From positions 12,546,262 to 12,610,261 of the forward strand of contig NC_068930.1 in the NCBI RefSeq assembly GCF_023091745.1: 64,000 nucleotides of DNA, given 5' to 3'. The stretch comes from Budorcas taxicolor. Its lineage: Eukaryota; Chordata; Mammalia; Artiodactyla; Bovidae. Of this stretch, positions 1-10,196 are shown in pieces; the first letter of the stretch is position 1, and every line of letters starts with the position of its first letter. Position numbers and translations under genes: made by a program. The notes under the pieces are model-generated. The model was not told where the DNA came from. It made no database searches and saw only the letters and a program-made list of their open reading frames with translations.

Positions 1-145
1 TTGTGTATAACAAAAATTTCCCAAAAGAACTTTCTTCTCTACTAAATGTAATGTAACTTGTGTCCTATTGATATTTTGAATGCATCGTCTGACCCATTCC
101 ATTGATTTTAGAGCCAGAGTCTTGAAATGCAATCTGAAAATCACT

Positions 146-1388
146 CAGTTCAGTTCAGATCAGTCACTCAGTCGTGTCCGACTCTTTGCAATGCCATGAA
201 CCACAGCGCGTCTGGCCTCCCTGTCCATCACCAACTCCTGCAGTCCACCCAAACCCATGTCCATTGAGTCGGTGATGCCATCCAACCATCTCATCCTCTG
301 TCATCCCCTTCTCCTCCTGCCCTCGATCTTTCCCAGCATCAGGGTCTTTTCAAATGAGTCAGCTCTTCGCATCAGGTGGCCAAAGTATTGGAGTTTCAGC
401 TTCAGCATCAGTCTGTCCAATGAACAACCAGGATTGGTCTCCTTTAGGATGGACTGGTTGGATCTCCCTGCAGTCCAAGGGACTCTCAAGAGTCTTCTCC
501 AACACCACAATTCAAAAGCATCAATTCTTAGGCGCTCAGCTTTCTTCACAGTCTTAACTCTCACATCCATACATGACCACTGGAAAAACCATAGCCTTGA
601 CTAGACAGACTTTTGTTGGCAAAGTAATGCCTCTGCTTTTTAATATGCTATCTAGGTTGGTCATAAGTTTCCCTCCAAAGAGTAAGCCTCTTTTAATTTC
701 ATGGCTGCAATCACCACCTACAGTGATTTTGGAGCTCCCCAAAATAAAGTCTGACACTGTTTCCACTGTTTCCCCATCTATTTGCCATGAAGGGATGAGA
801 CTGGACACCATGATCTTAGTTTTCTGAATGCTGAGCTTTAAGCTAACTTTTTCACTCTCCTCTTTCACTTTCATCAAGAGGTTCTTTAGTTCCTCTTCCT
901 TTCTGCCATAAGGGGGGGTGTCATCTGCATATCTGAGGTTATTGATATTTCTCCCAGCAATCTTGATTCCAGCTTGTGCTTCCTCCAGCCCAGCATTTCT
1001 CATGATGTACTCTGCATATAAGTTAAATAAGTAGGGTGACAATATACAGCCTTGACGTACTCCTTTTCCTATTTGGAACCAGTCTGTTGTTCCATGTCCA
1101 GTTCTGTTGCTTCCTGACCTGCATTTAGGTTTCTCAAGAGGCAGGTCACATGGTCTGGTATTCCCATCTCTTTCAGAATTTTCCACAGTTTGTGATCCAC
1201 ACCGTCAAAGGCTTTGGAATAGTCAATAAAGCAGAAATAGATGTTTTCTTTGGAACTCTCTTGCTTTTTCCATGATCCAGCAGATATTGGCAATTTGATC
1301 TCTGATTCCTCTGCCTTTTCTAAAACCAGCTTGAACATCTGCAAGTTCACAGTTCACGTATTGCTGAAGCCTGGCTTGGAGAATTTTA
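146..1388 (-). mobile_element. BovB (RTE LINE), 5'-truncated
   Basis: A BovB non-LTR retrotransposon lying on the minus strand. Its 3' terminus, the TCAG-rich tail followed by the conserved 'hair-pin' end, is at the left near 146. The element runs through the whole reverse-transcriptase half and stops near 1388, just upstream of the RT core, where unique sequence begins abruptly. The endonuclease half is absent, as expected for 5' truncation during target-primed reverse transcription. No convincing target-site duplication was found. Confidence 0.93.
301..1350 (-). pseudogene. BovB ORF2 reverse transcriptase remnant
   Basis: Decayed coding sequence of the BovB reverse transcriptase, which in an intact element nicks the target and copies the element's RNA. 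Reading leftward from 1350, one frame holds the motif-A region FIDYSKAFD. A second frame (1186 to 554) holds motif B, QGCILSP, then the catalytic YADD box, and continues into the thumb and C-terminal region ending at MYGCES. A third frame (570 to 301) carries the C-terminal tail with CWRRLLRVPWTA. At least two frame changes are needed to read through. One lies just after YADD, where a run of seven C/G has expanded. It is a dead fragment, not a host gene. Confidence 0.9.
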
Positions 1389-3165
1389 ATCTATAATTGT
1401 CATCCCCCATACTAATACAGGTACCTATGATTCCCTGGTATATGGTTGGCATAGATGTATGAATCATGTAATGTCAGAAACGTCAGGAAGAGATTCTGAC
1501 TCAATATTTCTGAGTGGAAAAAGAAAAAAAAAAACCTGCATGAAACTGGAGATAAATAAGAAACACAGTTTTCTGCTGGATGACCTATGAAAAAATAGCA
1601 ACCTTGTCAATCATTTTGTATGATCTCAAACTGTTCAGAGTTGTTAGAATTTGCCCAACGTGAGCCTTGTGGAATCGGAAGTTGAGCCCCAGTACCCTGT
1701 TCTAACATTCCTTTCAGATAGAAGGGCAGTTCCTGAGAGTGTGGCACCCTGATGGCATTCTAGACCTGGGACCTGATACACTTTTTTCTCCAAAGCCTTG
1801 CATTCTTCCAGCACCAAGAGAGAGAAGGGTGCATTCCATAAAGTGGAACTTGACTGTGTATTTTGTTCTTCACACTGAAATTCTAGAACATAAGACTTTC
1901 TTTCTTCTTCCACTTCTTTATTCAGAATGGAGGAGTGACACCACCAGGGTTTTGGAAATCAGATCTAGATCAAATATCTATTCTACCCTTTGATGCTTGA
2001 AGATTTTGCAATGTCTGTTGACCTTTGGCACTTCATTATCCATAATGTAGAGAGAGTGATACCTTTCTGGTTGAAATAATATGAATGCATCTGAAAATAT
2101 TAGAAATGTTTAATTCCTGCTCTTTCCCCTCTTTACTCTATTGTAGCTGTTTTGAAGAAAAAAGGGTGAAATAGTGTAAATAGGTAGGTGCAGAGAGGAA
2201 AAATTAATGTAGATGTTTTATGCTTAAAGAAATTGTAGTACTCAATCTGGCAAAGATGCAAGCATCCATCATTATTATGGCAAATCTTACTCAAGAGACA
2301 GCTTCATGAAACTCATTGTCATTGATATTTTCAAGTTGTTCCATCTCAAAACTTTCTATAACCATAAATACACTATTGATCACTCCTCTTGGGATGTTCG
2401 GGTGGGAAAAATGTGCTGTTGAGGGTGCAGCAATGGTAGTCCAAAGATTCTAAGAATGATCATGACCTAAGGACCTGGGGGCTGAGTCACACGGTGGAAT
2501 ATGACTACATTTAGCATGGAACTGGATGAGTGCTAAATCGAAAGCTCAGATTGTGCCTTTGCTAATCAGAAACTCAGCATTGCCATTTCCATGTCCATGT
2601 TTTGTGCATCAAGAGTCAGGTTTACATATGTTGGTGCCAAACAAAGTGAAAACACAGCATTAACACCTAAATAGAAAATTCTAATAAAATCCACAAAGCA
2701 CAAGGAACCCGATCGTCTTTAAGAAAATAATAAGTGATTTAGTGGACACTTCTTGCTCCTCAAATATAGGAATAAAAAATTTTTTAATGAAATTTCATCT
2801 CAAGAATACTACAAAGGTTTAAATTTTATTTTTCAGGACTCTGAATCAATAAGATTATATTATATGTAGATAATAGATCTAAAATATATGTAACTGTATA
2901 AATAAGCTTCCTTTTTCAGGTAGAAGTTATAATCTTGTTACTTTAACATGTTTACAGTTTTGTATTATTCTAAAAAGTAAGGCTTTTTAAAGAAGGAATA
3001 ATTAAGTTAGTAACTTTGAAGGTGTCTCCCAGTTAAGAATCTCAGCCTGAATCAGTGGGTATTATTTCTCACCATAGTCAAAGAACTGTGCTGAGTTTCA
3101 TTTGTCCAGAATTAGAAGTTAAGATTTTCATGTGCTGGACTTTTTTAGGATATACATCTGTAAGT
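1389..3165. other. Unique AT-rich intergenic DNA
   Basis: No recognisable repeat family, conserved coding frame or RNA gene was seen in this stretch. The short open frames on both strands (for example 1644-1913 and 1739-1993) overlap each other and show no domain or codon signature. Confidence 0.5.
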
Positions 3166-3345
3166 TAAGACTTCTCTGGTATCTCAGTGGTAAAGAATCC
3201 ATCTGCCAATGCAATAGATATAGGAAGATGCCCTGGAGAAGGAAATGACAACTCAGTCCAGTATTCTTGCCTGTGAAGTCTCATGGACAGAGGAGCTTGG
3301 CAGCCTACAGTCCCTGGGTTTGCAAAAAGAGACACAACCTAGAGA
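3166..3345 (+). repeat. Bov-tA SINE, diverged
   Basis: A tRNA-derived ruminant SINE. The left part is a degraded tRNA-like head (CTTCTCTGGTATCTCAGTGG, then AAGAATCC). It is followed by the Bov-A body (AGTATTCTTGCC, TCATGGACAGAGGAGC) and a decayed end at AGACACAACC. The degraded promoter boxes indicate an old copy. Confidence 0.88.
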
Positions 3346-3719
3346 ATAAAAACCACAACAAATCTGTAAATTAAGAAGAAAGTCCAAAGATACATAAAAG
3401 GTAAATCAATCACTTAGATGGCATTTAGCCACATGCAGGTGAATACCCTTAAGAAAATAAAAGTTGACAATTACGCAGCCATGTCACTTGCTAAGTGCCT
3501 GTATAAATATGACTGCTTTTCCTCTTTTCCCTACTTTGCTCATAGAATGGAGCCAGAGACACTGAGTTGTCATGTGGAAGATGTTAAGTCCAGAAAGAGA
3601 GCAAGAATAATAATTATGTTCATCCCTAAGGTGTCTGGAGGATTAGCAACTGCTCAAGGGCTCTCAAACACCCTCTATGCCAATGATTATCCTCATCACC
3701 CATGAGCATAATCTCTCAT
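3346..3719. other. Unique sequence, no gene recognised
   Basis: A 95-codon open frame lies here (3418-3705, plus strand), but it matches no family I know and has no signal peptide, repeat structure or conserved motif. I treat the stretch as noncoding. Confidence 0.45.
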
Positions 3720-4322
3720 GTATTTAATATATATCTCTTTCCACACCGGCTAGCTTACACTTACATTCTTGAAGAAAAGGTATTTTCATGCATGTAATCA
3801 TACAAGTGGCATTTATATATATATTCTGTTCTATTTCCTATTTTTTCCTACGATTACTTGATTGAAGTCTATGTTGTTACATATTAATATGTTCTTCTGC
3901 AGTATTGTACTATATGTTTATTTCACATTTTACTTGATATTCCTATTAATGAGCACCTAGAACAAATCCAATTCTTTCCCTTATAGAAATAAATGCTTGG
4001 ACAGTATTCCTTTACATGTCTCCATGTGAATATTTGAGAATTCCTAAGGAGTATATGATAAAAACTGAGACAAGTAAATCATAAAATATATCCATATTCA
4101 GCTTAACTAAATACTGTCGATTTTCCTCTAAAATGACTGCTTTGATTGCTACTCCCACCAGCAGCATTGTTTAGCCTTACTCCACCAACACTCAAGAATA
4201 CCCAACTTTTAATAATAATCACTTTTAAGAAATGGTACCTCCAATTCACACAGAGTCCATTTCTGTAGTTGCTATTGTTTAGAAATGTCCCTCACATACT
4301 CATTATTTGGATAGATTTCTAT
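3720..4322 (-). mobile_element. Probable old L1 3' region, antisense
   Basis: Loose resemblance to the antisense 3' part of mammalian L1 elements. The clearest trace is the stretch near 4150 that reads like the L1 phrase 'ttgctactcccaccagcag' followed by 'ccaacactcaag'. Divergence is high and the boundary is a guess. It lines up with the better-defined L1 at 4805-5163 and 9644-11640, suggesting one element split by later insertions. Confidence 0.4.
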
Positions 4323-4397
4323 TTCTGGAGAATTCCATAGAGGAGCCTGGCAGGCTACTGTCCTTGGGGTCTCAGAGTCAGATACAACTGAGTGAGT
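4323..4397 (+). repeat. Bov-A SINE fragment
   Basis: Only the right part of a Bov-A unit remains: GGAGAATTCCATAGAGGAGC, a GGCAGGCTAC block, then the GAGTCAGATACAACTGAGTG end. The tail leads directly into an AC microsatellite, which probably grew from the SINE tail. Confidence 0.8.
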
Positions 4398-4422
4398 AAC
4401 ACACACACACACACACACACAC
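4398..4422. repeat. (AC)n microsatellite
   Basis: About twelve uninterrupted AC units immediately following a Bov-A fragment end. Confidence 0.95.
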
Positions 4423-4587
4423 TCATTTCTATAAAGTGTTCATTCTTAGCCTTGATGCATTTTTCCTCTGAGTTACAGTACTCATACTTACATACAGCAG
4501 GTATTAATGGTATACACAATGTATACACATATGTATACACAAAAAGAGTTATTCCCAGTCTTTATCTGTTACCTTTGTCTCTGATAT

Positions 4588-4802
4588 GGGCTTCCCTGGT
4601 GGCTCAGATGGTAAAGAATCTGCCTGCGATGTAAGAGGCCAGAGTCCAAACCCAAGTTGAAAAAATCCCCTGGTGAAGGGAACGGCAACCCACTCGAGTA
4701 TTCTTGCCTGAAAAAAAATCCATGGGCAGAGGAGCCTAGCGAGCTATAGTCCACGGGATCGCAAAGAGCTGGACATGACTGAGTGACTAACACTTTCACT
4801 TT
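4588..4802 (+). repeat. Bov-tA SINE
   Basis: Full structure visible: tRNA-like head starting GGGCTTCCCTGGTGGCTCAG, Bov-A body with AGTATTCTTGCC, and the end GACATGACTGAGTGACTAAC. There is an A-rich insertion in the body (a run of A after TGCCTG). It sits inside the antisense L1 block. Confidence 0.93.
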
Positions 4803-4804
4803 TT

Positions 4805-5163
4805 GTCTGTGATGACCTTCACTGAATAAAAGTCATTAACTGTGATATAGCCTCATCCACTGATTTTCCCTTTATGGCTTATATTTTAAGCCTTATTTAA
4901 AAGATGGTGTAATAAAGTATTTTCCTGCATTTCTGTCATTTAAACTTAACTTTCACTTTCATTGTTTAAATATATGTGGAATTAATTTATAGAGTGCAAA
5001 GTAGTTGTCTATGATAAACTGATTTTCCCAGCACCATTTATGCAGTACTCCATTTCCTCACTGATTTCATTGATTTGTGTAACCTGACAATTCTATCATG
5101 TATCAAATTCCTATGTGCATGGATTTGTGTCTACACTAAACTGTTCCACTATTCACCGTTATA
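4805..5163 (-). mobile_element. L1 ORF2 3' part, antisense
   Basis: Reads as the reverse complement of the L1 ORF2 C-terminal region. The phrase 'cccagcaccatttatg' followed by 'ccatttcctcactgat' and 'ctgttccactattc' matches the order of landmarks in antisense L1. It is interrupted on the right by a Bov-tA and then a BovB. L1 resumes near 9644. Confidence 0.65.
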
Positions 5164-5382
5164 TTCCCAGGTGGCTCAGTGGTAAGGAATCTGCCTGCCA
5201 ATGAAGGAGATGCAGGAGATGCAGGTTCAATTCCTGGGTTGGGAAGAGCCTCTGGAGGAGAAAATTGCAACCCCCTCCAATATTATTAGGTCGGGAATAC
5301 CATGGACAGAGGAGCCTGGCAGGCTACTATCCATAGGGTTGCAATGAGTCAAATACAATTTAGCAATTGAACACGCTTGCAA
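5164..5382 (+). repeat. Bov-tA SINE
   Basis: tRNA-like head TTCCCAGGTGGCTCAGTGG, Bov-A body (CATGGACAGAGGAGCC) and a degraded tail. The head contains a duplicated GATGCAGGA unit (AGGAGATGCAGGAGATGCAGG). It lies between the antisense L1 and the BovB 5' end. Confidence 0.92.
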
Positions 5383-6083
5383 ACATAATGTACAGTATAG
5401 CTAACTCTACCGTGAACATCGGCATTGGCACTACCATACAGCCTGGGGCCCTAAGAGACTGCAGACTCGAGGAGTGGGCCACCTGAGACCAAACTATAGG
5501 GGCAGGGCACAGCCACATCCACCAGCAGAAACTTAGAATGAAGATTACTGAGTATAGCCCTGCCTACCGGAGCAAGACCCAGTTTTCCCCATAGCCAGTC
5601 CCTCCCATCAGGAAGCTTGCCCAAGCCTCTTCTTCTTACCCATCAGAGGGGAGACAGAATGGAAATCACAATCACAGAAAACCAACCAAAATGATCACAA
5701 GGAACTCAGCCTTATCTAACTCAATGAACATAAGTTTATGTAACTATGTAACTATGCCAGTGACAACGTACATTGCCTTATGTACACTGTACAGTGTACC
5801 GTTCCTTATGTAACTATGTAATTAGGCTGTGAAGGGCCAACCAGGACAGGGTAATCATGGTGGAGAGGTCTGACAAAATGTGGACCACTGGAGCAGGGAA
5901 TGGCAAACCACTTCGGTATTCTTGCCTTGAGAACCCCAAGAACAGTATGAAAAGACAAAAAGATATGACACTGAAGATGAGCCCACCAGGTCAGTAGGTG
6001 CCCAATAAGCTACTGAGGAAGAGCAGAGAAATAGCTCCAGAAAGAATGAAGAGACTGAGCCAAAGTGGAAACAATGTCCAGCT

Positions 6084-7107
6084 GTGGATGTGACCGGTGG
6101 CGAACGTCGACAGCACTGCTGCACAGGAGCATGGAATGTCAGGTCCGTGAATCAAGGTATATTGGACGCGGTCCAAAAGGAGATGGCAAGAGTGAACATC
6201 AACACTTTAGGAATCAGTGAACTAAAATGGATGGGAATGGGCAAATTTAATTCATATGACATGAATCTACTACTGTGGGCAAGAATTCCTTAGAAGAAAT
6301 GGAGTAGCCCTCATAGTCAACAAAAGAGTCAGAAATACAGTACTTGGGTGCAATCTCAAAAACAACAGAATGATCTTGGTTCATTTCCAAGGCAAACCAT
6401 TCAACTTCACAGTAATCCCAAGTCTACGCCCCAACCATTCAGGCTGAAGAAGTTGAAATCAAATGGTTCTATGAAGACCTACAAGACCTTCTAGACCTAA
6501 CACCAAAAAAAAAAAAAACAGTCCTTTTCATAATACGGGATTGGAGTGTGAAAAGGAAAGTCAAGAGATACCTGGAGTAACAGGCAAGTTTGGCCTCGGA
6601 GCACAAAATGAAGCAGGGCAAAGGTTAACAGAGTTTTGCCAAGAAAACACACTGGTCATAGCAAACACCCTCTTCCAACAACACAAGAGACAACTTTACA
6701 CATGGACATCACCAGATGGTCAATACTGAAATTAGATTGATTATATTCTTTGCAGCTGAAGATGGAGAATATACAGTCAGCAAACAAGACCTTGAGCTGG
6801 CTGTGGCTCCTTATTGCAAAATTCAGACTTAAATTGAAGAAAGTATGGAAAACCAATAGCCCATTCAGGTAGACCTAAATCAAATCTCTTATGATTATAC
6901 AGTGGACCTGACAGATACAAGGGATAAGATCTGATAGCATGCCTGAAGAATTATGGACAGAGGTTTGTAACATTATACAGGAGGCAGTGATCAAGATCAT
7001 TCCCAAGAAAGAGAAATGCCAAAAGGCAAAATGGTTGTCTGAGGAGGCCTTACAAATAGCTGAGAAGAGAAGTGAAAGGCCAAGGAGAAAGGGAGATATA
7101 TACCCAA
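6084..7107 (+). pseudogene. BovB ORF2 endonuclease and linker, broken
   Basis: Remnant of the apurinic-type endonuclease that nicks target DNA for BovB. The frame 6084-6293 carries the N-terminal strand WNVRSVNQG and the catalytic-glutamate box GISELKW, then stops. Another frame, 6541-6729, carries the region ending LYTWTSPDGQY. Between and after them are stops, indels and an A-run near 6507-6519. The linker continues to 7107, where a second BovB fragment has inserted with an 8-bp duplication. No frame could give a working enzyme. Confidence 0.85.
7100..7107. repeat. Target duplication, left copy (ATACCCAA)
   Basis: ATACCCAA here and again at 7526-7533 brackets the inserted BovB fragment. 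Removing one copy and the insert restores the continuous order of the host BovB linker (GAGATATATACCCAACTGAA). Confidence 0.85.
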
Positions 7108-7525
7108 TGTAAAGAAGACGACAACAAAAGAAAGCCAAAAGACCAAAGAATTGATGCCTTCGAACTGGGGTGCTGGAGAAGACTCCTGAAAGTCCCTTGA
7201 ACAGCAAGGAGATCAAACCAGTCAATCTTAATGGAAATCAATACTGAATATTCACCAGAAGGACTGATGCTGAAGTTGAAACTCCAGTAATTTGCACACC
7301 TGATGTGCACAGACGAATCACTGGAAAAGTCCCTGATGCTGGGAAAGATTGAGGGCAGAAGGAAAAGAGGGCATCAGAGGGTGAGATGACTGGATGGCAT
7401 CACTGATGTAATGAACATGAACTTGGGCAAACTCTGGGAGACGGTGAGGGAAAGGGAGGCCTGGCGTATTGCAGTCCGTGGGGTTGCAAAGAGTTGGAAC
7501 TTGACTGGGCGACTGCACAACAACA
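7108..7525 (+). mobile_element. BovB 3' fragment nested in BovB
   Basis: A 418-bp 3'-terminal BovB piece in the same orientation as its host. It begins in the C-terminal RT region (AAAGAAG, then GAATTGATGCC), runs through GATGCTGGGAAAGATTGAGG, and ends in the normal 3' terminus and a CAACAACAA tail. It is bounded by perfect 8-bp direct repeats. The host BovB is at linker level on both sides, so this is a secondary insertion and not a rearrangement. Confidence 0.88.
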
Positions 7526-7533
7526 ATACCCAA
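7526..7533. repeat. Target duplication, right copy (ATACCCAA)
   Basis: Second copy of the 8-bp repeat at 7100-7107. Host BovB linker sequence resumes immediately after it. Confidence 0.85.
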
Positions 7534-9537
7534 CTGAATTCAGAGTTCCAAAGAATACCAAGAAGAGATAAGAAAGTATTCTTAAGTGAACAATACAAGG
7601 AAATAGAGGAAAACAATAGAATGGGAAAGACTAGAGATACCTTCAAGAAAGTTAGAGATACCAAGGGAACATTGCATGCAAAGATGGGCTCGATAAAGGA
7701 CAGAAACAGTAAGGACCTAACAGAAGCAGGAGAGAGTAAGCAGAGGTGGCAAGAATACAGAGAAGAACTGTACAAAAAAGTTCTTCATGACCCAGATAAC
7801 CACGATGGTGTGGTCACTCACCTACAGCCAGACATCTTGGATTGTGAACTCAGCTGGGCCTTTGTTCATTACTATTGATAGCTTATGGTGAACGATGTCT
7901 GATTCATGATCTTCGAAGAAGATTCAGCTACAGGACCAGGGACCAGGCTTGATCACTCAAGAGCTTTTGTGTAGCCGAGTTTTATTAAAGTATAAAAAGG
8001 GACAGAGAAACCTTCTGACATAGACATCAGAAGGGGGTCAGAGAGTGCCCCACTCACTAGTCTTTATCAAGACCTTATACACTTTTAACAGACCCACTCC
8101 CACAATATACATCTTAAGATATCAAGATTAGTCAGAAGGTTCTTGTTAAGGAGAAATATGTCCTTGAGCAAGCTACTTTGTTATAATTGACGAAGACAAA
8201 GCAATGTAGAAAATAACATTTGTCCTTTTCCCCTTGACAGCCTCAGACCCCCTTCTTCTACTTAAGGGCTCCTGACCCTTCTCTTCTCCTTGGGGACCCT
8301 GGATTTCTTATTAAGCTCCCTAGTAACTGACTCTATCACTATGAACAAAACTAATGGAGGTGATGGAATTCCAGCTGAGCTATTTCAAATCCTAAAAGAT
8401 GATGCTGTTAAAGTGTTGCACTCAACATGCCAGCAAATTTGGAAAACTCAGCAGTGGCCACAGGACTGGAGAAGGTCAATTTTCATTTCAGTCCCAAAGA
8501 AGGGTAATATAAAGAATGTTCAAGTTATCATACAACTGCATTCATTTCACAGGCTAGCAAAGTAATGCTGAAAATCCTTCCAGCTAGGCTTCAACAGTGA
8601 GTGAACTGAGAACTTCCAGATGTTCAACTTGGATTTAGAAAAGGCAGAAGAACCAGAGATCAAAGTGCCAACATCCATTGGATCATAGAAAAAGCCAGAG
8701 AGTTCCAGAAAAACATCTACTTATGCTTCATTAATGATCTTAAAGCCTTTCATTGTGTGGATCATAAAAAACTGTGGAAAATTCTCAAAGAGATGGGACT
8801 ACCAGACCTCCTTAACTGTCTCCTGAGAGGCCTATATGTGGGTAAAGAAGCAATAGTTAGAACCAGACATGGAACAATGGAGTGGTTCAAAACTGGGAAA
8901 GGAGTCTGCCAAGTCTGTATACTATCACCCTGTTTGTTTGTTTTTTTTACTTATATGCAAAGCACATCATGAGAAACTCTGGGCTGGATAAATCACAAGC
9001 TGGAATCAAGATTGCCGGGAGAATTATCAACAGCCTCAGATATGCAGATGATACCACCCTAAAGGCAGAAAGTGAAGAGTAACTAAAGAGACTGCTGATG
9101 AAGGTGAAAGAGGAGAGTGAAAAATCTGGCTTAAAACTTTATATTCAAAGAACTAGATCATAGCATCCAATCTCATCATTTTGTGGCAAATAGATTGGGA
9201 AAAAATGGAAACAGTGACAGATTACTTTTTGGACTCCAAAATCACTGTAGACAGTGACTACACCTATGAAATTAAAAGATGCTTGCTCCTGAGAAGAAAA
9301 TCTATGACCAAACTAGACACCATATTAAAAAGCAGAGACATCACTTTGCCAACAAAGGTCCATCTAGTCAAAGTTATGGTTTTTCCAGTAGTCATGAATG
9401 GTTGTGAGAGTTGGACCATTAAGAAGGCTGAGCTCCAAAGAATTGATGCTTTCAAACTGGTGCTGGAGAAGAGACTGGACAGCCCCTTGGATTGCAAGGA
9501 GATCAAACCTGTCAATCCTAAAGGAAATCGATCTTGA
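7534..9537 (+). pseudogene. BovB ORF2 linker and reverse transcriptase, broken
   Basis: Second half of the host BovB coding region. The linker frame (to about 7850) reads FQRIPRRDKK and GKTRDTFKK. It is cut by the LTR at 7876 and resumes at 8343 with NKTNGGDGIPAELFQ, PQDWRRSIFI and SVPKKGN. Further right are KGVCQVCILSPCLF (motif B) at about 8900-8940, a poly-T expansion near 8938-8948, and LRYADDT near 9036-9056. The C-terminal region MNGCESWTIKKAE follows at 9396-9434. At least four frame changes and an in-frame stop make it inactive. Confidence 0.85.
7876..8338 (-). mobile_element. Solo ERV LTR inside BovB
   Basis: A 463-bp unit starting TGATAG and ending CTATCA, which are perfect 6-bp inverted termini with the TG...CA of retroviral LTRs. 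It is flanked by the 4-bp duplication CTAT (7872-7875 and 8339-8342), which suits a class I ERV. On the minus strand it has a TATA-like CTTTTTATAC, then AATAAA (plus-strand 7981-7986), so it reads right to left. Both flanks are the same BovB codons (GGGCCTT...ATCACTA...GAAC), so the internal retroviral region was lost by LTR-LTR recombination. No viral gene remains. Confidence 0.88.
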
Positions 9538-9643
9538 ATTTTCATTGGAAAGACTGATGCTGAAGCTGAAGCTCCGATACTTTGGCCGCCTGAAACAAAG
9601 AGCCGACTCACTGGAAAAAACTGTGATGCTGGGAAAGATATAT

Positions 9644-9903
9644 AGGTACAGTTTCGAAAAGTTAACACTTTTACAATATTGCCACCTCCTCCAGAAGATG
9701 ATATTTCCATTTACATGGTGCTTTCTCCAAGTCTTCTAATGAAGTCTTAAATTGCTCTCAGTGAACGCTTTTGTGCATTATTTTTATAATTAATTCCTGT
9801 ACCATTTGTGAGTTTTTCTATTTAAAATATTGCTTTTCCTGATTTTTAATTTCTAGAATAACAAATGTTGAGTATCGTATATAGATTTTGAATCAAGTTA
9901 TCC
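9644..9903 (-). mobile_element. L1 ORF2, antisense (resumes)
   Basis: Antisense L1 resumes directly after the broken BovB 3' end. Recognisable landmarks are the 'acaatattgccacctcc' block and 'tttccatttacatgg', followed by the AT-rich region around 'gtaccatttgtgag'. It is interrupted at 9904 by a Bov-A2. Confidence 0.6.
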
Positions 9904-9915
9904 ATTTAAATGCTG
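9904..9915. repeat. Target duplication, left copy (ATTTAAATGCTG)
   Basis: A 12-bp perfect direct repeat pairing with 10185-10196 around a Bov-A2. Confidence 0.93.
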
Positions 9916-10184
9916 TTGCTGTTAAGTTGCTTCAGTCGTGTCCGACTCTGTGCAACCCCATAGACGGCAGCCCACCAGGCTCCCCTGTCCCTGGGATTCC
10001 CCAGGCAAGAACACTGGAGTGGGTTGCCATTTCCTTCTCCAATGCAGGAAAGTGAAAAGTGAAAGTGAAGTCGCTCAGTCGTGTCCAACTCTTAGCAACC
10101 CTATGGACTGCAGCCTACCAGGCTCCTCTGTCCATGGGATTTTCCAGGCAAGACTACTGGAGTGGGGTGCCATTGCCTTCTCCA
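9916..10184 (-). repeat. Bov-A2 SINE (dimeric), young
   Basis: Two Bov-A units on the minus strand, joined by the GTGAAAAGTGAAAGTGAAG linker near 10050. The 3' tail is the TGCTGTTGCTG at the left edge. Both units have low divergence, and the 12-bp target duplication is perfect, so this is one of the younger insertions in the window. Confidence 0.95.
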
Positions 10185-10196
10185 ATTTAAATGCTG
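10185..10196. repeat. Target duplication, right copy
   Basis: ATTTAAATGCTG, identical to 9904-9915. Confidence 0.93.

Larger units (their letters stand above)
5410..9643 (+). mobile_element. Near full-length BovB, twice interrupted
   Basis: A BovB that keeps its 5' region (from about 5410, with the CTGGGGCCC and GAGGAGTGGGCCACCTGAG block typical of the 5' UTR), the endonuclease region, the linker, and the reverse transcriptase down to about 9640. Two later insertions split it: a BovB 3' fragment (7108-7525) and a solo LTR (7876-8338). Subtracting these leaves about 3.34 kb, close to the 3.2-3.3 kb of intact elements. Unusually, the last 190 bases or so are missing. The match stops just after ATGCTGGGAAAGAT at 9626-9640, although insertion normally starts from the 3' end. 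The element sits inside an antisense L1. Confidence 0.9.

Noticed and set aside
3418..3705. 95-codon plus-strand frame
   Set aside because: No motif or family resemblance, and it lies in AT-rich unassigned DNA next to old L1-like sequence.
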